DNA of 64,000 bases from CAZMGD01 sp964565705 (GTDB lineage Bacteria; Actinomycetota; Acidimicrobiia; Acidimicrobiales; Ilumatobacteraceae). Shown here piece by piece: positions 1 to 8,079 of this stretch (the first letter of the stretch is position 1; every line of letters begins with the position of its first letter). The DNA lies in the NCBI GenBank assembly GCA_964565705.1, contig CAZMGD010000001.1:20328-84327 (forward strand). Reading direction: 5' to 3'. A program made the position numbers and the translations under genes. Under the pieces are notes generated by a model, which saw only the letters and a list, made by a program, of their open reading frames with translations, was not told where the DNA came from and did no database searches.

Positions 1-67
1 CGATCGCCGCGCCGATGCCGCGCCCGCCGCCGGTGATCACGGCGATGCGTCCGTCGAGCGCGCCCAT
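1..67 (-). CDS. Short-chain dehydrogenase/reductase, N-terminal fragment
   Basis: Only the first 22 codons lie inside the window. They read MGALDGRIAVITGGGRGIG, which is the first beta strand and the glycine-rich TGGGxGIG NAD(P)-binding loop of a classical SDR. The ATG at 67-65 shares one base with the TGA stop of the upstream luciferase-like gene (TGATG), so the two are probably co-translated. Substrate cannot be inferred from this fragment. Confidence 0.85.
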   Translation of the reverse strand, partial: MGALDGRIAVITGGGRGIGAAI

Positions 68-1038
68 CAGGCGACCACCGCCGAGCGGACCGGGCCGCAC
101 CAGAGCTCGAGGTGCCGTTCGACGATGTGGTCGGGCATGTCGCCGACGCTCAGCCAGGTGTAGGCGTGACGGGCGGGCACGGCGTCGAGCCGCTCGCGCA
201 GCGCGGCGATCGCCCCGTCCACGTCCAGGATCTGGAGCCCGCCGAGCCGGCCCGTCTCCTGCAGCATCGATCGGGCATCGTCCTCGGTGAGCGGCCGCAG
301 CGGCGAGCCGTCGCGGCGACGCTGGAGGGCACGGTAGGTGTTCTGCTGGTGCACCCAGTGCGGCGCGATGTGCTGTGCTGCGTCATCCGGGTCGTCGGCG
401 ACGACGATCTCGATCAGCCCACCCATCCGCGCCGACGACGGGTCGTGCCCACCCTCGGCGAGCGCTTCCTGGTAGGGAGCGAGCAACGCGGCATCGAGGC
501 TCAAGAGGCCGAGACCGAGCCGCCCGGCGCGGCGGGCGCCCTGCGGGCCTTGGTAGCCGAGCCAGATCGGCAGCGGATCCTGCACCGGCCCGGGAGTGAC
601 CTCATCCGAAGCCAGCAGGCGCTGCACCTCAGCCGCCACCGCGTCGGTCGAGCCGAAGCGGCGGGTGATGTCGGCACCGAACGCGGCGTACTCGTGGGCC
701 GCGTACCCGGCGCCGAGCCCGAGCTCGAACCGGCCGTCGGAGATGACGTCGACGAGCGCGGCCTCCTCGGCGACGTGCAGCGGGTGGCGGAGGGCAGCGA
801 GCGTGATCGCGGTGCCGAGCCGCAGCCGCGACGTGCGCGCGGCGACCGCGGCGGCGAGCACGAGCGGCTGGGGCAGGTACCCGTCGGGGAACGCGTGATG
901 TTCGGTGAACCACGCCGAGTCGCAGCCGAGCGTCTCGGCGTGCGCCAGGAGCTCGATCGTGCGAGCGACGTGCTGCGCCGGCGAGCGCAGCGAGTCGGGC
1001 AGCCGGCGGAGGTCGACGAACAGTCCGATCGCGGTCAC
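67..1038 (-). CDS. LLM-class flavin-dependent oxidoreductase (luciferase-like)
   Basis: This 323-residue protein has the bacterial-luciferase/F420-dependent TIM-barrel signature. It opens with MTAIGLFVDLR, then ETLGCDSAWFTEHHAFPDGY, and carries the RLRLGTAI and DVISDGRFELGLGAGY blocks that line the flavin (FMN or F420) site. Family members are monooxygenases or hydride-transfer enzymes, and the substrate is unknown here. The start is a GTG with a weak ribosome-binding site. It overlaps the stop of an eight-codon ORF (ATG at 1061) that itself overlaps the stop of the SnoaL-like gene, so translation may be handed down by coupling. It sits in a minus-strand run with SDRs and a SnoaL-like protein, as in catabolic or tailoring clusters. 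Confidence 0.9.
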   Translation of the reverse strand: MTAIGLFVDLRRLPDSLRSPAQHVARTIELLAHAETLGCDSAWFTEHHAFPDGYLPQPLVLAAAVAARTSRLRLGTAITLAALRHPLHVAEEAALVDVISDGRFELGLGAGYAAHEYAAFGADITRRFGSTDAVAAEVQRLLASDEVTPGPVQDPLPIWLGYQGPQGARRAGRLGLGLLSLDAALLAPYQEALAEGGHDPSSARMGGLIEIVVADDPDDAAQHIAPHWVHQQNTYRALQRRRDGSPLRPLTEDDARSMLQETGRLGGLQILDVDGAIAALRERLDAVPARHAYTWLSVGDMPDHIVERHLELWCGPVRSAVVA

Positions 1039-1057
1039 TGGTGCTCACTTCGTTCGC

Positions 1058-1612
1058 TCATGACCCGTACCCCCCGTGCTCGGCCCAGAACGACTGCCAG
1101 GTCGGCTCGCCGTATGGCACCGTGCCGAGCCCGTCGTGGTGCTCGGGCCAGTTCGCCGGTTCCTGCTGCAGCGGCCGCTCGGCGGTCTCGATGCCGTACC
1201 ACAGCTCGTGCACCCGCTCGACGAAGCGCCATTCGCCGTCCACCCGGAGGTAGCGATCGCGGTAGAGGATCATCTGCTCGATCAACTGCCGCGGCGGTCG
1301 CTCGTCGAGCGGCTCGATGTACCCCCGGCAGTAGACGAGGCCATGGGCGCGGTCGTCGTCGTCGAAGTCGATCAGGTGGTTGCCCACCAGCAGCACCGTG
1401 ACGCCGACGCCGCTCATCGACCGCTGGAACCTCGCCTTCCACCGCTGCGACCCGGTGCTGCCGTCGGGGTTGTCGAGCGGCACGAACAGGCGGGACACGG
1501 CGTCGATGTCGCGGCTGTCCAGCGCCCATGCGTAGCGGTAGGCCAGCTGGCGGATCTCGTCGCGGTCGGCGACGCGGCGCAGTCGGGCGACGTCCTCGGC
1601 GGTCAGCTCCAT
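1058..1612 (-). CDS. SnoaL-like / NTF2-fold protein
   Basis: The 184-residue product begins with a helical segment containing DRDEIRQLAYRYAWALDSRD. This is the typical entry of SnoaL_4/NTF2-like alpha+beta-barrel proteins, which act as small-molecule isomerases, cyclases, dehydratases or ring-hydroxylating beta-subunit homologues. Later strands include LIEQMILYRDRYLRVDGEWRF, the usual closing motif in which a substrate cavity is lined by aromatic residues. The ATG has a good GAGGAG ribosome-binding site eight bases upstream. The gene is spaced 10 bp from the upstream SDR and likely belongs to one transcript with it. The exact reaction cannot be stated. Confidence 0.8.
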   Translation of the reverse strand: MELTAEDVARLRRVADRDEIRQLAYRYAWALDSRDIDAVSRLFVPLDNPDGSTGSQRWKARFQRSMSGVGVTVLLVGNHLIDFDDDDRAHGLVYCRGYIEPLDERPPRQLIEQMILYRDRYLRVDGEWRFVERVHELWYGIETAERPLQQEPANWPEHHDGLGTVPYGEPTWQSFWAEHGGYGS

Positions 1613-1622
1613 CGTGCGCTCC

Positions 1623-2453
1623 TCAGGCCGATCGCGGTGGGGTCTTCTGGTGGTCGATGATCGCCGTCATCGACGCGTCGATGTCGGCCCGCCAGGTCTT
1701 GAAGTGCTGCTCGTCGCGGTCGTGGGTGAAGATCGCGAACTTCCCGGCGAGGATAGCGTCGGCCACCTGCACGCCGACGTCCTCGGGCTGCACGGCATCG
1801 GCCAGCTCGGGCGGGAAGTAGATCCAGTCGGCGTGCTGCCCGTCGGGGATGCCGGAGAACCGGGCTGTCTCGCCGAGGTTGGTGGCCACCAATCCAGGGC
1901 AGAGCACGGACACGCCGACGCCGTGCGGGCGCAGGCGGCGGGCCAGCACCTCGCTGTAGCCGTAGGCGGCGAACTTGGAGGTGATGTAGGGGGCGGCGTC
2001 CCACGTGTAGGCCCACACGCCGGCGATCGACGCCGTGTTCAGGACGTAGCCGCTGCCGCGCTCGAGCATCGCCGGCACGAAGGCCCGCACGCCGCGCACG
2101 ATGCCGAGCACGTTGACGTCGAAGATCCACCGGTAGTCCTCGATCGGCACGGCCTCGGGTGGGCCGAGCACGGACACACCGGCGTTGTTGCAGAGCAGAT
2201 CGACCTGGCCGAAGCGTTCGATCGTCGCATCCCGCAAGGCCTCGACGTCGGCATCGCTGGTCACGTCGCAGCGCCGCGCCAGCACGCCGCGCCCGATCGC
2301 CTCCAGCTCGGCGGCGGTCTCGGCCAACCGGGCGTCGTGCACGTCGCCGATGACGACATCCGCGCCGCGCCCGGCCAGCTCCAGCGCGATCCCCCGGCCG
2401 ATGCCGCTGGCCCCGCCGGTGACGACGGCGACCTTCCCCTCGAACGAGTCCAT
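1623..2453 (-). CDS. Short-chain dehydrogenase/reductase
   Basis: A 276-residue classical SDR. It has the TGGASGIGRG cofactor loop near residue 12, a CNNAGV motif, and a catalytic Ser (NTASIAG) followed by the YxxxK pair (PYITSK). This is an NAD(P)-dependent alcohol/ketone oxidoreductase of unknown substrate. An in-frame GTG five codons upstream (2468) would extend it, but the ATG at 2453 is preceded by AAGGGGAG and starts with the usual SDR N-terminus MDSFEGKVAVVTGG, so it was preferred. The C-terminal tail (about 30 residues after the PGLVATNLGE region) is longer than in minimal SDRs. It is followed closely by the SnoaL-like and luciferase-like genes on the same strand. Confidence 0.9.
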   Translation of the reverse strand: MDSFEGKVAVVTGGASGIGRGIALELAGRGADVVIGDVHDARLAETAAELEAIGRGVLARRCDVTSDADVEALRDATIERFGQVDLLCNNAGVSVLGPPEAVPIEDYRWIFDVNVLGIVRGVRAFVPAMLERGSGYVLNTASIAGVWAYTWDAAPYITSKFAAYGYSEVLARRLRPHGVGVSVLCPGLVATNLGETARFSGIPDGQHADWIYFPPELADAVQPEDVGVQVADAILAGKFAIFTHDRDEQHFKTWRADIDASMTAIIDHQKTPPRSA

Positions 2454-2494
2454 CCACTCCCCTTCCACGACCGCGGCGACCGTACCGCCGAGCG

Positions 2495-2545
2495 GTTCCT
2501 GCGGTCGGATCGGTGCCGATCCGGGCGCGATTCGACCGCAGGAAC
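2495..2545. terminator. Intergenic hairpin, 15-nt-loop family (copy 1)
   Basis: An 18-bp stem with one mismatch (2495-2512 pairing with 2528-2545) encloses a 15-nt loop. It lies immediately after the stop of the HSD10-like SDR gene and before the next minus-strand gene. There is no T-tract. A second copy with the same outer stem sequence CCTGCGGTCG and a similar 15-nt loop lies at 55042-55086. A transcription end or mRNA-stabilising element is likely. A dispersed palindromic repeat is the alternative. Confidence 0.6.
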
Positions 2546-2556
2546 GGTCATGGGGG

Positions 2557-3324
2557 TTACTTCGGGGGGAAGCGGAGGGCGCCGTCGAGGCGGATGTTCT
2601 CGCCGTTGAGGTAGGGGTTGTCCACGATCGAGAGCACCAGCTTGGCGAACTCCTCCGGGCGGCCCATCCGCTTCGGGAACACGATGCTGGACACGAGGTG
2701 ATCCTGCAGCTGCTGCGGCGCGCTCAGCATCAGCGGCGTGCCGATCGTGCCCGGCGCGATGCCGCAGACGCGGATGCCGACCGGGGCCAGATCGCGAGCC
2801 ATCGGCAGCGTCATGCCGAGGATCGCTGCCTTCGCCGCCCCGTAGGCGAGCTGGCCGGTCTGGCCCTCGATGCCGGCGATCGAGCCGGTGTTGACGATCA
2901 CGCCGCGCTGGCCGTCGTGGTCGGGCTCGTTCTCGGACATGGCCGCGGCGGCGAGACGGCTGACGTTGAACGTTCCGATCGCGTTCATCGACAAGGTGGT
3001 CAAGAAGTCGTCCTTGTCATGTGGCACCCCGCCACGGCCGACGGTGCGGTGCTGGCCCACGCCGCCGCCCGCCACGTTGACCACCACCGCCAGCGTGCCG
3101 AGACCCTGGGCGGCGGCGATCGCCCCCGCCACCGCGTCGTCGTCGGTGACGTCGCCGCCCGTCGCCGCGGTGCCCTCGAGCTCGGCGGCCAGTGCGTCAC
3201 CGCGCTCCTGGTCGCGGTCGAACACGACGACGCCGTAGCCGCAGTCGACCAGCGCCCGCACCGTCGCCGCGCCGAGTCCTCCGGCGCCACCCGTGACGAT
3301 CGCCGACTTGCCGTTGCCTGCCAT
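2557..3324 (-). CDS. SDR resembling type-2 3-hydroxyacyl-CoA dehydrogenase (HSD10-like)
   Basis: A 255-residue SDR. It has the TGGAGGLG cofactor loop, NVAGGG in place of NNAG, and the block NTGSIAGIEGQTGQLAYGAAK with catalytic Ser, Tyr and Lys. This block and the following MTLPMARDLAPVGIRV and IAPGTIGTPL stretches closely match type-2 3-hydroxyacyl-CoA dehydrogenases, which oxidise 3-hydroxyacyl-CoA or hydroxysteroids with NAD. The start is the ATG at 3324 with GGAGGA seven bases upstream. A longer frame exists but lacks a ribosome-binding site. The gene is divergent from the Baeyer-Villiger monooxygenase across a 209-bp region carrying a perfect palindrome, so the two may be co-regulated. 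A beta-oxidation or steroid role is inference. Confidence 0.88.
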   Translation of the reverse strand: MAGNGKSAIVTGGAGGLGAATVRALVDCGYGVVVFDRDQERGDALAAELEGTAATGGDVTDDDAVAGAIAAAQGLGTLAVVVNVAGGGVGQHRTVGRGGVPHDKDDFLTTLSMNAIGTFNVSRLAAAAMSENEPDHDGQRGVIVNTGSIAGIEGQTGQLAYGAAKAAILGMTLPMARDLAPVGIRVCGIAPGTIGTPLMLSAPQQLQDHLVSSIVFPKRMGRPEEFAKLVLSIVDNPYLNGENIRLDGALRFPPK

Positions 3325-3393
3325 GGATTCCTCCGCGTTGGATCGTTCCCGGCCAGGCACCGTACACGGCATCCGAACGTCAGCTACAGCCGA

Positions 3394-3409
3394 CTGAACC
3401 ATGGTTCAG
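3394..3409. promoter_or_regulatory. 16-bp perfect palindrome in a divergent promoter region
   Basis: CTGAACCATGGTTCAG reads the same on both strands. It lies 70 bp upstream of the HSD10-like SDR start and 125 bp upstream of the monooxygenase start, in the most AT-rich stretch of the neighbourhood. The size and symmetry suit a TetR- or GntR-type repressor operator. No regulator gene is adjacent, so the binding protein is unknown. Confidence 0.5.
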
Positions 3410-3533
3410 ACCTGGGTTGTCCGATCCGCATTCGCGTGTTGGTTTTTCGTTTCTGACGGTGTTTCAGATTGAATGGGGCCGCCACTGATACGTACCGTGT
3501 CGGGTCCGCAGGATCCGGTGAGCTGGAGGCTCG

Positions 3534-5423
3534 ATGTCCAACAACCCCACGGCCCCCGTCGATCGCGACTTCATCCGTCGCGCCGTCGAGCTCGCCGATC
3601 TCAACGCCGTGCGCGTGGCGCTCTACCAGCACACCCACGACCCCGAGATCGAGACCCTGCCCAAGGCGCTGCTGATGACGCCGGAGGACAAGGAGCTCCT
3701 GGTCACGAAGGCCACGGACTGGCTGGAGGTCAACGCCGGCCCGGCCAAGGTCACCGAGCCTCCGGCCGATGAGCTCCGCACGCTCATGAACCTCGCCACC
3801 AAGGAAGACACGCCCGACCTCGAGTTCGAGGCCCGCCGCGAGCTGCCGGCGTTCAAGGACTTCCCGCTGATGACGAGCTGGAGCGACGGCGAGCGCCCCG
3901 ATGTGCCCGAGGACTTCCTGGTCGCCATCGTCGGCAGCGGCTTCAGCGGCCTGGCATCGGCGATCCAGCTCGAGCAGCTCGGCATCCCCTACGTGATCTT
4001 CGAGCGCCGTCCCGACGCCGGGGGCACCTGGTCGATCAACCGCTATCCCGACATCCGGGTCGACACGATCTCGATCACCTACGAGTTCTCGTTCGAGAAG
4101 GAGCACCGCTGGAGCGAGTACTTCGGCCGGGGACCCGAGGTGCGCGCCTACCTGAACAAGGTGTCGAAGAAGTACGGCCCGTACGATCACACCCGGTTCG
4201 AGACCGACGTCCGTGAGGGCCGCTGGGACGACGAGCGCCACCTGTGGGTGCTGAAGGTCGACACGCCGTCGGGCCAGGAGACGATCGAGGCCAACGTCGT
4301 GATCAACGCCGTCGGTGCGTTCGCCAACCCGAACTTCCCGAAGATCGAGGGCCTCGACTCGTTCGAGGGCCAGGTGCTGCACCCTTCGCGCTGGCCCGAG
4401 GATGTCGATCTGCGCGGCAAGCGCGTCGGCGTGATCGGCAACGGCTCGACCGGCGTGCAGCTGCTCGCCCCGGTCGCCGAGGACGCCGACCAGGTCTTCG
4501 TGTTCCAGCGCACCCCGCAGTGGATCAGCCCGCGCGAGAAGTACGGGGCCCCCGTCGAGCCCGAGATCGCGTGGCTGCTCGACAACTTCCCCGCCTACTG
4601 GAACTGGTGGCGGTACATGGCGATCGCCGCCCTGTTCGGCACGCACGGGTTCATCCAGCCCGACGAGGAGTGGAAGGCCCAGGGCGGTCACGTCAACCCG
4701 ATGAACGACCAGCTGCGCGCCGACCTGACCGCGTACATCAAGGCCCAGACCGGAGGTCGCCAGGATCTGATCGACAAGCTGATCCCCGACTACGCCCCGT
4801 TCTCGCGCCGTCCCGTCGTCGACAACGGGTGGTACAAGTCCCTGACCCGTGACAACGTCGAGCTGGTCACCGACCCGATCGTGCGGATGACGCCGAAGGG
4901 CATCGAGACCGCCGACGGCGAGGTCCGCGAGATCGACGTGCTGATCACCGCGACCGGCTTCGAGATCGCCAAGTACCTGTGGCCGGCGCACTGGTACGGG
5001 GTCGACGGCACCGACATCCACGACTACTGGGCGGCCGACGGCGCCCGCGCCTACCTGTCGGTGATGGTTCCGAACTACCCGAACATGTTCATGAGCTACG
5101 GCCCGAACTCGCAGCCCTTGTCCGGCGGCACCGGCCTGCCGATCTGGTACGTGATCTGGGGGTCGTACGCGGCGAAGTGCATGAAGCAGCTGCTGCGCAC
5201 CGGCACGTCGAAGGTCGAGGTCAAGCTGGAGGCCTACGAGGACTACAACAAGGCGCTCGACGCCGAGGCCTCGACGCTGCTGCTGCTCCAGGACGAGGGC
5301 GCGCCGGAGAAGAACTACTACGTCAACGAGTTCGGACGCCTCCAGATGAACGCCCCGTGGTACGGCCCGGAGTTCCACCGGATGTGCACGAACATCGTCT
5401 GGGACGACCTCGAACTGTCCTGA
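3534..5423 (+). CDS. Flavin-binding Baeyer-Villiger monooxygenase (4-hydroxyacetophenone monooxygenase-like)
   Basis: A 629-residue class B flavoprotein monooxygenase. It has an N-terminal extension of about 130 residues as in the HAPMO group, then an FAD Rossmann motif GSGFSGLAS from residue 134. The Baeyer-Villiger fingerprint FxGxxxHxxxW is intact (FEGQVLHPSRW, residues 277-287), and a second NADPH-binding motif VGVIGNGSTG follows near residue 298. Such enzymes use NADPH and O2 to insert oxygen next to a carbonyl, turning ketones into esters or lactones. A ribosome-binding site GGAGG lies four bases before the ATG. It is monocistronic, with a divergent promoter upstream and a strong hairpin downstream. 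Aryl ketones, steroids or cyclic ketones are possible substrates, but the sequence does not decide. Confidence 0.93.
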   Translation: MSNNPTAPVDRDFIRRAVELADLNAVRVALYQHTHDPEIETLPKALLMTPEDKELLVTKATDWLEVNAGPAKVTEPPADELRTLMNLATKEDTPDLEFEARRELPAFKDFPLMTSWSDGERPDVPEDFLVAIVGSGFSGLASAIQLEQLGIPYVIFERRPDAGGTWSINRYPDIRVDTISITYEFSFEKEHRWSEYFGRGPEVRAYLNKVSKKYGPYDHTRFETDVREGRWDDERHLWVLKVDTPSGQETIEANVVINAVGAFANPNFPKIEGLDSFEGQVLHPSRWPEDVDLRGKRVGVIGNGSTGVQLLAPVAEDADQVFVFQRTPQWISPREKYGAPVEPEIAWLLDNFPAYWNWWRYMAIAALFGTHGFIQPDEEWKAQGGHVNPMNDQLRADLTAYIKAQTGGRQDLIDKLIPDYAPFSRRPVVDNGWYKSLTRDNVELVTDPIVRMTPKGIETADGEVREIDVLITATGFEIAKYLWPAHWYGVDGTDIHDYWAADGARAYLSVMVPNYPNMFMSYGPNSQPLSGGTGLPIWYVIWGSYAAKCMKQLLRTGTSKVEVKLEAYEDYNKALDAEASTLLLLQDEGAPEKNYYVNEFGRLQMNAPWYGPEFHRMCTNIVWDDLELS

Positions 5424-5437
5424 CCCCGCCCGACTCC

Positions 5438-5477
5438 TGCCGCCGTACTGCGCCCGCACGGGCGCAGTACGGCGGCA
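5438..5477. terminator. Strong bidirectional hairpin between convergent genes
   Basis: Perfect 19-nt arms (5438-5456 and 5459-5477) form a GC-rich stem, with a real loop of about six bases after end fraying. It lies 15 bp after the monooxygenase stop and 13 bp from the stop of the convergent DUF3048 gene, so it probably terminates both. There is no T-tract, as is common in high-GC actinobacteria. Confidence 0.75.
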
Positions 5478-5489
5478 AGAACCTGTTGG

Positions 5490-6650
5490 TCAGGGGACGA
5501 GGGTCAGCTCGTCGCTGCCGGGGAACCGGCCGTTGCCGCTGTTGGCGAGCTCGACGAAGGTCCGGCCCGGCGCGAACAGGATCGGCTGACCGTCGGGATC
5601 CTTGAACGTGAACGGCTGCAGGCGATCGTCGCGCGTCCACGTGCCGAGGATCACCCGACCGCCGGTGAACACCACGGCGCCGTTGCTGCCCGTGCTCGTG
5701 CCGTCCGGTGACCGGCTGTCGGTCGAGCTGGAGTTGTAGTCCAGCCAGGCGATGGCGACGTTCTCCGATGTCACCTGCGTACCGTCGGCCATCAGGTGCG
5801 GCCGGCCCGCCTGCGAGCGCCAGTAGGTGCCGTAGGCCGGGTCATAGCGCCACTCCATGAACACCTGCTGCATCTGGAGGTCGAACCCGGTCATCGGCTC
5901 GCCGACCGTCGCCGCCTCCCCCGCCGCGCGATACGGGAACTGCTGGAGCGGCGCGGTGCGGTCCGGCTCGGCGTTCGTGCGGAACAGCGCCGTGTCGCCG
6001 TGCGTCTTGTGCGGGCGCCCCCGGTGGGGGTCGAGCGACCAGCCGGGACCTTGACCCTCGGTGATCAGCAACATGTCCGAGTTGCGGAGCAACGCGACGT
6101 TGCCAGGGTTGCCGCCCGAGCAGGCGAACACGGCCCGGTTGAACGAGCCGAACAGGTCTACGTCCTGGGAGCGGCACGAGCGGATCGGGCCGACGAAGTC
6201 GTCATCGCGGCTGTGGTAGACCGCGCCGAAGCGGGTGGGGCCAGCACCCCACGCCTCGTACACGATGTCGGCTTCGTTGAGGCCGGTCTGCGGGCGGGCG
6301 CCCGGATCGTTGCTGACCTTGACGATCACTGCCGGCTTCGCCAGCAGCGTCTCGTCCCCGAGCGGCAGGCCGGTGAGCGGCTGGACCGGTGGCGGCAGCG
6401 TCGTGGTCGTCGGCGCGACCGTCGTGGACGTCGGGGACGTCGTGGTCGATGCCTTGGTCGTGGTGGTGCGAGGCGCCGCCGTGGTCGAGGGGGTGGTCGA
6501 CGTGGTCGTCGACGACGACGGCGGCGCGGACGAGGCGCCGCCACCGCACGCGGTCACGACGACGGCCCCGCCGGCCAGGGCCAGCAGTTGTCGGCGCGAC
6601 ATCGACGGTGATCGAGCCGGATCGACGGACGGATCGGAGGGCTGGTGCAT
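5490..6650 (-). CDS. DUF3048 (YerB-like) lipoprotein
   Basis: A 386-residue secreted protein. The N-terminus carries a twin-arginine-like SRRQLLAL signal that runs into the lipobox VVTAC, so it is probably a Tat-exported lipoprotein anchored outside the membrane. A Thr/Ser/Pro-rich linker of roughly 50 residues follows. The rest is a DUF3048 module: PLTGLPLGDE, then VSNDPGARPQTGLNEADIVYE and PIRSCRSQDVDLF. DUF3048 proteins such as YerB are found in Gram-positive envelopes with no established reaction. The ATG at 6650 has GGGAG upstream, and an internal ATG at 6602 would start exactly at the signal. It is divergent from the amidohydrolase gene. Confidence 0.88.
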   Translation of the reverse strand: MHQPSDPSVDPARSPSMSRRQLLALAGGAVVVTACGGGASSAPPSSSTTTSTTPSTTAAPRTTTTKASTTTSPTSTTVAPTTTTLPPPVQPLTGLPLGDETLLAKPAVIVKVSNDPGARPQTGLNEADIVYEAWGAGPTRFGAVYHSRDDDFVGPIRSCRSQDVDLFGSFNRAVFACSGGNPGNVALLRNSDMLLITEGQGPGWSLDPHRGRPHKTHGDTALFRTNAEPDRTAPLQQFPYRAAGEAATVGEPMTGFDLQMQQVFMEWRYDPAYGTYWRSQAGRPHLMADGTQVTSENVAIAWLDYNSSSTDSRSPDGTSTGSNGAVVFTGGRVILGTWTRDDRLQPFTFKDPDGQPILFAPGRTFVELANSGNGRFPGSDELTLVP

Positions 6651-6804
6651 GGGGGATGCTCCCGGAACTCGAGTGTGCTCAGTGGCCGCGGACCGGCGAT
6701 GGTCGATCGACGAGCGCAAGCACCGTAGCCCGGTCGACTCTCTCGATCGTGGCATCCCTCCGTAAGCTGCGGGCACTCGCCCAGGGGCAGCAAAGGGGAT
6801 CCAG

Positions 6805-8079
6805 ATGCATGCCGACGACTTGATCATGATCAGTGTCGACGACCACATCGCCGAGCCGGCGACGATGTTCGACGCCCACGTGCCGGAGAAGTACAAGCAC
6901 CTCGCGCCCCGCGTGGTGGAGGAGGAAGACGGCGTCGAGCAGTGGTGGTACGGCAACGTGCGCGGCCGCAACCTCGGCCTCAACGCGGTCGCCGGGAAGT
7001 CGCCGGAGATGTACAACATCGATGCCAGCCGCTACGACCAGATGCGACCCGGCTGCTACGACGTGCACGAGCGGGTGCGCGACATGAACGCCGGCGGCCA
7101 GCTGGCGGGGTTGAACTTCCCGAACTTCACCGGGTTCTCCGGCCAGGTCCTCAACCAGGGTCCGGATCGCGACGTGAACCTGGTCATGATCAAGGCCTAC
7201 AACGACTGGCACATCGACGAGTGGTGCGGCGCCTACCCCGGCCGCTTCATCCCCTGCGGCATGCTGCCCCTGTTCGACGTGGAGGAGGCGGCCAAGGAGA
7301 TCTACCGGCTCGCCGACAAGGGCTGCCACGCGGTCACGTTCTCGGAGAACCCCGAGGCGCTGAACATGCCCTCGATCCACTCCGGTGAGTGGGATCCGCT
7401 GTTCGCCGCCTGCAGCGACGTCGGCACCGTGCTGTGCTGCCACCTCGGATCGTCGTCGCGAGCGGCGATGACCTCCACCGATGCCCCCGCCGGTGTCGCC
7501 ATGTCGGTGTCGTCGGCGGCGACGGTCTACACGCTGGTCGATCTGGTGTGGGCCACGTTCTGGGAGCGGTTCCCCAAGCTGAAGTTCTCCCTCACCGAGG
7601 GCGACATCGGCTGGATCCCCTACTTCTTGTGGCGCAGCGAGCACGTCAACGACCGTCACCACGGCTGGATCGGTCACGACTTCTCCACGACCGGCGGCCC
7701 GACGCAGATCTTCCGCGACCACATCCTCGTGTGCTTCATCAAAGAGACCGTCGGCCCCGAGCTGTTGCACCACTTCAACATCGACAACGTCTGCTGGGAG
7801 TCGGACTATCCCCACAGCGACGGCACGTGGCCGTACGCGCCCGAGGAGTTCCTGAAGACCGCCGATGGGCTCGACGACGCGACGATCGACAAGCTCACGT
7901 ACCAGAACGCGATGAAGCACTACGGCTTCGACCCGTTCCAGTACCGGCCCAAGGAGCAGTGCACCGCCGCCGCGCTGCGCGCCGAGTCGCCCGATGTGGA
8001 CGTCGTCACCCGCGTCGGTCGCCTGGCCGACGAGCGCGACCTCCAACGCTGGAAGCAGATCACCAGCGCCCGCCGGTGA
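6805..8079 (+). CDS. Amidohydrolase-family metal-dependent hydrolase (Amidohydro_2)
   Basis: A 424-residue TIM-barrel protein. It opens with ISVDDHIAEP (Asp/His at residues 12-14, the position of the family's N-terminal metal-ligand motif). It also shows PGRFIPCGMLPL, CCHLGSSS, TEGDIGWIPYFLWRSE and the C-terminal WESDYPHSDGTWP block with a conserved Asp. The family includes decarboxylases and hydrolases acting on aromatic or acyl substrates through one Zn or Mn ion. The ATG has AGGGGAT upstream. Its stop overlaps the GTG start of the CoA-transferase gene (GTGA), so the two are translationally coupled and probably act in one degradation route. A second, diverged member occurs at 36618-37895. 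Confidence 0.9.
   Translation: MHADDLIMISVDDHIAEPATMFDAHVPEKYKHLAPRVVEEEDGVEQWWYGNVRGRNLGLNAVAGKSPEMYNIDASRYDQMRPGCYDVHERVRDMNAGGQLAGLNFPNFTGFSGQVLNQGPDRDVNLVMIKAYNDWHIDEWCGAYPGRFIPCGMLPLFDVEEAAKEIYRLADKGCHAVTFSENPEALNMPSIHSGEWDPLFAACSDVGTVLCCHLGSSSRAAMTSTDAPAGVAMSVSSAATVYTLVDLVWATFWERFPKLKFSLTEGDIGWIPYFLWRSEHVNDRHHGWIGHDFSTTGGPTQIFRDHILVCFIKETVGPELLHHFNIDNVCWESDYPHSDGTWPYAPEEFLKTADGLDDATIDKLTYQNAMKHYGFDPFQYRPKEQCTAAALRAESPDVDVVTRVGRLADERDLQRWKQITSARR

Noticed and set aside
3384..5459. 691-residue open frame antisense to the Baeyer-Villiger monooxygenase
   Set aside because: It is low-complexity Arg/Val/Leu/His sequence with no domain, and it mirrors the third-position GC bias of the real gene on the other strand.
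6380..6530. Repeat-like GTC/GTG tract in the DUF3048 gene
   Set aside because: It encodes the Thr/Ser/Pro linker of a lipoprotein, as does a similar tract at 40130-40330. These are coding low-complexity regions, not repeats or arrays.
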